Of a stretch of 64,000 bases of DNA, positions 59,682-64,000 are shown one piece after another. The translations under genes were made by a program, and so were the position numbers. The DNA is from Edwardsiella ictaluri ATCC 33202. GTDB lineage: Bacteria; Pseudomonadota; Gammaproteobacteria; Enterobacterales; Enterobacteriaceae. Below the pieces are notes generated by a model. It had not been told where the DNA came from, did not search any database, and worked only from the letters and a program-made list of their open reading frames with translations. Within the stretch, counting starts at the first letter, position 1, and every line of letters starts with the position of its first letter. The stretch covers positions 1-64,000 of the forward strand of contig NZ_AFJI01000041.1 in NCBI RefSeq assembly GCF_000264785.1, in the 5' to 3' direction.

Positions 59682-60200
59682 ATGACTACCCTGTCCCGAC
59701 GCCATTTGCTGCGCGGCCGCTGGCACCATGCCGCCACGCAGGTGCGCCCGCCGTGGTCTGTGAATGAGTCGGCCTTTGTTATCGGTTGTAGCCGTTGTCA
59801 TGCCTGTATTTCCCAGTGTGAAAGCGGTGTGCTGGTCGTTGGTCAGGGCCACTTCCCCACCCTTGATTTTTCCCGGGCTGAATGCACTTTTTGTCGGCGA
59901 TGCGCCGATGCCTGCCCAGAGGCACTGTTTCTCGACGCGGCAGAGGCGCCCTGGCACCTGCAGGCGGAGACAGACACACACTGCCTGACCCGGCGCGGTA
60001 TTGAGTGCCGCAGCTGTCAGGATAGCTGTGAGCCGCGGGCGATAACGTTTGTTCCACAGCTGGGCGGCATCGCGGCTATCCACTTGGCATCCGAGTCGTG
60101 TAATGGCTGCGGTGCCTGTGTTGCTGCCTGCCCGGTGAACGCTATTCAAATAGTCGACCGAGGTGAGCCCATCGAGGTTATCGAGGTTAAGGACGCGTAA
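59682..60200 (+). CDS. napF: Ferredoxin-type protein NapF
   Basis: A 172-residue protein with four cysteine clusters for 4Fe-4S centres: CSRCHACISQCE, CTFCRRCADACP, CRSCQDSC and CNGCGACVAACP. The RRHLLRGRW start resembles E. coli NapF (SRRGILTGRW). In E. coli NapF is cytoplasmic and helps mature NapA. I chose the ATG at 59682 because AGGAG lies six bases before it; the ATG 18 bases earlier has a poor site. The stop overlaps the napD ATG by one base. Confidence 0.93.
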   Translation: MTTLSRRHLLRGRWHHAATQVRPPWSVNESAFVIGCSRCHACISQCESGVLVVGQGHFPTLDFSRAECTFCRRCADACPEALFLDAAEAPWHLQAETDTHCLTRRGIECRSCQDSCEPRAITFVPQLGGIAAIHLASESCNGCGACVAACPVNAIQIVDRGEPIEVIEVKDA

Positions 60201-60466
60201 TGAGCAGTGAGATATGGCATGTCTGCGGGCTGGTGGTTCAGGCCCGGCCACAGACCGTCGCAGAGGTGGCGCAGGCGCTGTCCGCGATGGCGGAGACCGA
60301 AGTCGCGGCCACTGAGCCGCAGCAGGGCAAGCTTGTGGTTGTCATGCAAAGCGAAGATTCAGGCAGGCTGCTGGATCGAATTGAGTCGGTGCGCAATGTA
60401 GCTGGCGTGCTGGCGGTGTCGCTGGTTTATCACCAGCAGGATGAGCAAGGTGAGGATACGCCATGA
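60200..60466 (+). CDS. napD: NapA maturation chaperone NapD
   Basis: An 88-residue ferredoxin-fold chaperone (E. coli 87). It has the family segments [20 protein letters not shown] and [20 protein letters not shown] with [14 protein letters not shown] near the end. It binds the twin-arginine signal peptide of NapA and holds back export until the cofactor is inserted. It overlaps napA by four bases (ATGA). Confidence 0.94.
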   Translation: MSSEIWHVCGLVVQARPQTVAEVAQALSAMAETEVAATEPQQGKLVVVMQSEDSGRLLDRIESVRNVAGVLAVSLVYHQQDEQGEDTP

Positions 60467-62952
60467 AACTCAGTCGTCGAGACTTCATGAAAGCTAACGC
60501 TGTTGCTGCCGCTGCCGCTGCAGCGGGGCTGACTATCCCGACCGTGGCACGCGCGGTGACGGATGCCGGATCGGATGGTATCACGTGGGATAAGGCGCCG
60601 TGCCGCTTTTGCGGTACCGGCTGCGGGGTGCTTGTCGGCACCCAGAATGGCCGCATCGTGGCCTCTCAGGGGGACCCGGATGCGCCGGTCAACCGTGGGC
60701 TGAACTGCATTAAAGGCTATTTCCTGCCCAAGATCATGTACGGTAAGGATCGTCTGACCCAGCCGCTGCTGCGGATGAAGGGAGGCCAGTATGACAAAGA
60801 GGGCGAGTTTACGCCGGTCAGCTGGGATCAGGCGTTTGATGTGATGGCCGCCAAGTTTAAGGGGACGCTGAAAGAGAAGGGGCCGGGTGCCGTCGGGATG
60901 TTTGGCTCCGGACAGTGGACGGTCTGGGAGGGGTACGCCGCTGCCAAGCTGTTCAAGGCCGGCTTCCGCTCCAATAACCTCGACCCCAACGCCCGCCACT
61001 GCATGGCCTCCGCGGTGGTCGGCTTTATGCGTACCTTCGGTATGGATGAGCCGATGGGCTGCTATGATGACATCGAGCAGGCCGATGCCTTTGTGCTGTG
61101 GGGCTCCAACATGGCGGAGATGCACCCGATCCTGTGGTCGCGTATCACCAACCGCCGTCTGAGCAACGATAAGGTGCAGGTCGCGGTGTTGTCCACCTTC
61201 GAGCAGCGTAGCTTTGAGCTGGCGGACAACCCGATTATCTTCACCCCGCAGTCCGATCTGGTCATCCTGAACTACATCGCTAACTACATTATCCAGAATA
61301 ACGCCGTTGATCAGGCATTTATGGATAAGCATGTCAATATTCGCAAAGGGGCGACCGATATCGGCTACGGCCTGCGTCCGACCGATCCGCTGGAGAAGGC
61401 GGCGAAGAACCCGGGCAGCGATGCCTCTGAGCCGATGAGCTTCGACGACTATAAAGCCTTTGTGGCCGATTATACCCTGGAAAAAACCGCCAAGATGACC
61501 GGTGTGCCGCAGGATCAGCTGCTAGCGCTGGCCAAGCTGTATGCCGACCCAAATATCAAGGTAGTCTCTTACTGGACCATGGGCTTTAACCAGCATACCC
61601 GTGGGGTATGGGCCAATAACCTGTGCTACAACATTCACCTGCTGACCGGCAAGATCTCCAAGCCGGGCTGTGGGCCATTCTCCCTGACCGGCCAGCCGTC
61701 GGCCTGTGGCACCGCGCGTGAGGTCGGTACCTTTGCCCACCGTCTACCGGCGGATATGGTGGTAACCAACGAAAAACACCGTCAGATCGCCGAAACCCGC
61801 TGGAAGATCCCGGCCGGAACCATTCCGGACAAGGTGGGGCTGCATGCCGTCGCCCAGGACCGCGCCCTGAAAGACGGCAAGCTCAATGCCTATTGGGTGA
61901 TGTGTAACAACAACATGCAGGCTGGTCCGAACATCAATGCGGATCGTATGCCGGGCTGGCGTGATCCGCGTAACTTTATTGTGGTCTCCGATCCCTACCC
62001 GACGGTGAGCGCACTCTCCGCCGACCTGATCCTGCCGACCGCCATGTGGGTGGAGAAAGAGGGGGCCTACGGCAACGCCGAGCGCCGCACCCAGTTCTGG
62101 CACCAGCAGGTGAAGGCGCCGGGGGAGGCCAAGTCGGATCTGTGGCAGCTGATGGAGTTCTCCAAGCGTTTCACCGTCGATGAGGTCTGGCCGGCGGCGC
62201 TGCTGGCGAAGATGCCGGCGCTGCAGGGAAAAACGCTGTATGAGGTGCTGTATGTCAACGGTAACGTCGACAGGTATCCGCTGGATGAGGTGCCGGCCGA
62301 TCGCCTGAACGATGAGGCGCGCGCCTGTGGCTTCTACGTGCAGAAAGGGCTGTTTGAGGAGTACGCCGGTTTTGGCCGCGGCCACGGCCACGATCTGGCG
62401 CCGTTCGATGCCTATCACAAGGCACGCGGTATCCGCTGGCCGGTGGTTGACGGCAAAGAGACGCTGTGGCGCTACCGCGAAGGCTACGATCCGTTCGTCA
62501 AGAACGGGGAAGAGGTGCGCTTCTACGGCAAGCCGGATGGTAAGGCGGTGATCTTTGCGCTGCCCTATGAGCCGCCCGCCGAGAGTCCGGATCAGGAGTA
62601 CGACCTGTGGCTGTCTACCGGCCGCGTTCTGGAGCACTGGCATACCGGTTCGATGACCCGACGGGTCCCGGAGCTGCACCGTGCGTTCCCTGAGGCGGTG
62701 CTGTTTATCCATCCGCTGGATGCCAAGGCGCGCGGCCTGCGCCGCGGCGACAAGGTTAAGGTGATGTCGCGCCGCGGCGAGCTGGTGTCCATTGTCGAGA
62801 CCCGCGGCCGTAACCGCGTACCGCAGGGGTTGGTCTACATGCCGTTCTTCGATGCCGCCCAGCTGGTTAATGTGCTGACACTGGACGCCACCGATCCGCT
62901 GTCCAAAGAGGCCGATTTCAAGAAGTGCGCAGTGAAGATTGAGAAGGTGTAA
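60463..62952 (+). CDS. napA: Periplasmic nitrate reductase catalytic subunit NapA
   Basis: An 829-residue molybdoenzyme (E. coli 828). Twin-arginine signal [20 protein letters not shown], 4Fe-4S binding [20 protein letters not shown] with the fourth Cys in [11 protein letters not shown]. The Mo-ligand Cys lies in [20 protein letters not shown]. The bis-MGD binding and C-terminal domain follows ([20 protein letters not shown]). It reduces nitrate to nitrite in the periplasm, receiving electrons from NapC via NapB. Nothing unusual was seen. Confidence 0.97.
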   Translation: MKLSRRDFMKANAVAAAAAAAGLTIPTVARAVTDAGSDGITWDKAPCRFCGTGCGVLVGTQNGRIVASQGDPDAPVNRGLNCIKGYFLPKIMYGKDRLTQPLLRMKGGQYDKEGEFTPVSWDQAFDVMAAKFKGTLKEKGPGAVGMFGSGQWTVWEGYAAAKLFKAGFRSNNLDPNARHCMASAVVGFMRTFGMDEPMGCYDDIEQADAFVLWGSNMAEMHPILWSRITNRRLSNDKVQVAVLSTFEQRSFELADNPIIFTPQSDLVILNYIANYIIQNNAVDQAFMDKHVNIRKGATDIGYGLRPTDPLEKAAKNPGSDASEPMSFDDYKAFVADYTLEKTAKMTGVPQDQLLALAKLYADPNIKVVSYWTMGFNQHTRGVWANNLCYNIHLLTGKISKPGCGPFSLTGQPSACGTAREVGTFAHRLPADMVVTNEKHRQIAETRWKIPAGTIPDKVGLHAVAQDRALKDGKLNAYWVMCNNNMQAGPNINADRMPGWRDPRNFIVVSDPYPTVSALSADLILPTAMWVEKEGAYGNAERRTQFWHQQVKAPGEAKSDLWQLMEFSKRFTVDEVWPAALLAKMPALQGKTLYEVLYVNGNVDRYPLDEVPADRLNDEARACGFYVQKGLFEEYAGFGRGHGHDLAPFDAYHKARGIRWPVVDGKETLWRYREGYDPFVKNGEEVRFYGKPDGKAVIFALPYEPPAESPDQEYDLWLSTGRVLEHWHTGSMTRRVPELHRAFPEAVLFIHPLDAKARGLRRGDKVKVMSRRGELVSIVETRGRNRVPQGLVYMPFFDAAQLVNVLTLDATDPLSKEADFKKCAVKIEKV

Positions 62953-62963
62953 GGACGGCGCAG

Positions 62964-63716
62964 ATGACGGAACAACGGGATAAGGGACCGGCACGGCGGC
63001 GCTTCTTGCGCGATGCCGTGCGCGGTGCGGGTGGACTGGCGGCCGTGGCCCTGCTGCTGGGGCTACAGCAAAAGCAGTCCCAGGCCCGGGACGGGCTGGC
63101 GCTGCGCCCGCCCGGCGCCCTGGCCGATGGGCGCTTTGAGGCGGCCTGCATTCGCTGCGGGCAGTGCGTACAGGCCTGCCCATACGACACGCTGAAGCTG
63201 GCGACGCTGCTGTCGTCTTCGTCGGCGGGGACCCCCTATTTCATTGCCCGTCAGACGCCGTGCGAGATGTGCGACGACATCCCCTGCGTGGCGGCCTGCC
63301 CGAGCGGGGCGCTCGACCCGGCGCTGACCCACATCGATGACGCGCGGATGGGACTGGCGGTACTGCTCGATCATGAAAACTGCCTTAACTGGCAAGGGCT
63401 GCGCTGCGACGTGTGCTACCGCGTCTGCCCGGCGATCGACAGCGCCATCACCCTGGAGCTGCACCGCAATGAGCGCACCGGTAAACATGCCAGGTTCTTG
63501 CCCACCGTGCACAGCGACCACTGTACCGGCTGCGGCAAGTGTGAACAGGCCTGCGTGCTGGAGGAGTCGGCGATCAAAGTGCTGCCGCTGGCGCTGGCGC
63601 GCGGCGAGCTGGGGCATCATTACCGTCTTGGCTGGGTAGAGAAACAGAAGGCGGGTCATTCGCTGGTGCCCTCGGACACGCAGCTGCCGATCCGTCTGCC
63701 GCAGGGAGGTGAATGA
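62964..63716 (+). CDS. napG: Ferredoxin-type quinol dehydrogenase subunit NapG
   Basis: A 250-residue iron-sulfur protein with a twin-arginine-like N-terminus ([20 protein letters not shown]) and four clusters: [35 protein letters not shown] and [12 protein letters not shown]. With NapH it forms a quinol dehydrogenase feeding electrons to NapC/NapB. It follows napA by 11 bases and its stop overlaps the napH start by one base. Confidence 0.95.
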   Translation: MTEQRDKGPARRRFLRDAVRGAGGLAAVALLLGLQQKQSQARDGLALRPPGALADGRFEAACIRCGQCVQACPYDTLKLATLLSSSSAGTPYFIARQTPCEMCDDIPCVAACPSGALDPALTHIDDARMGLAVLLDHENCLNWQGLRCDVCYRVCPAIDSAITLELHRNERTGKHARFLPTVHSDHCTGCGKCEQACVLEESAIKVLPLALARGELGHHYRLGWVEKQKAGHSLVPSDTQLPIRLPQGGE

Positions 63717-64000
63717 TGGCCAACCCGGTAACCCAGGCGGGCAAAGAGGCGCGCGTGCGCCTTGGCTGGTGGCGCAGTCACCGTTGGCTGCTGCTGCGGC
63801 GCGGCTGTCAGCTGGGCGTGCTATTGATGTTTCTCAGTGGCCCGCTGTTCGGGGTGTGGATACTGAAGGGCAACTACAGTGCCAGTCGCTTTCTGGATAC
63901 GCTGCCGATGACCGATCCGCTGATGATGCTGGAGAGCCTGCTGGCCGGCCACTGGCCTGCGCTGACGGCACTGCTGGGGGCGCTGTTGGTGCTGGGGCTG
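63716..64000 (+). CDS. napH: Quinol dehydrogenase membrane subunit NapH (partial)
   Basis: The first 95 codons, cut by the window end. [20 protein letters not shown] then SHRWLLLRRGCQLGVLLMFL matches E. coli NapH closely. The first two membrane helices (about 30-50 and 80-95) are visible. The remaining helices and the CX3CP and 4Fe-4S motifs lie outside. Expected next genes are napB and napC. Confidence 0.94.
   Translation, partial: MANPVTQAGKEARVRLGWWRSHRWLLLRRGCQLGVLLMFLSGPLFGVWILKGNYSASRFLDTLPMTDPLMMLESLLAGHWPALTALLGALLVLGL

Noticed and set aside
61744-63183. 479-codon minus-strand ORF over napA and napG
   Set aside because: Antisense shadow; no family resemblance and napA/napG are certain.
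1-64000. CRISPR arrays, tRNA or rRNA genes, prophage
   Set aside because: No regularly spaced repeats, cloverleaf-like sequence with a CCA-end context, rRNA sequence or phage genes were noticed.

Overview
The window is a piece of an enterobacterial (Hafniaceae-like) chromosome. Gene content, protein sequences and G+C-rich codon use fit Edwardsiella best (E. tarda/piscicida/ictaluri group); this is inference from recognised proteins, not a database match. Nearly all genes are core housekeeping genes with clear E. coli counterparts, but their order is stitched from blocks that lie apart in E. coli.

Layout. 1-2340: a genomic graveyard with a dead ISL3-type insertion sequence sitting in the T-tract of a terminator, a 147-bp MITE-like element and a decayed small ORF. 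2343-3287: a LysR-type regulator. 3571-15918 (mostly minus strand): the sRNA CyaR, trhP(yegQ), yegP, then the envelope-stress system baeR-baeS and its efflux target operon mdtABC; mdtD is reduced to a C-terminal scar. 16081-27027: ppnP, a NUDIX hydrolase, rdgC, a frameshifted mak, an SbmC-like gene, a DUF1294 gene, sbcDC and phoBR. 27042-35449: ppk-ppx (convergent with phoBR), speG, purMN, upp-uraA, with a PurR operator between purM and upp. 35681-49445: hda, an ArsC-like gene, bepA, perM, bcp, gcvR, dapA-bamC, purC, tmcA, ypfH, ypfN, an M15 peptidase, dapE, yffB. 49726-52839: a large autotransporter whose passenger begins with an endonuclease/exonuclease/phosphatase-fold enzyme. 52979-56223: the tiny ypfM gene and a broken acrD. 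56559-64000: a winged-helix gene, narQP and the divergent nap (periplasmic nitrate reductase) operon, cut by the window end inside napH.

How the parts work together: BaeSR probably controls mdtABC, and once controlled acrD, because BaeR-box-like sequences lie upstream of both, but acrD has a frameshift, no good start codon and an Asp-to-Asn change in the proton relay. NarQP lies next to the nap operon it is expected to control, and an FNR-like site lies between them. PurR-box sequences precede purM and purC. PhoBR lies tail to tail with the polyphosphate genes.

The most unusual item is the EEP-domain autotransporter at 49726-52839. No CRISPR array, rRNA, tRNA or prophage was seen.
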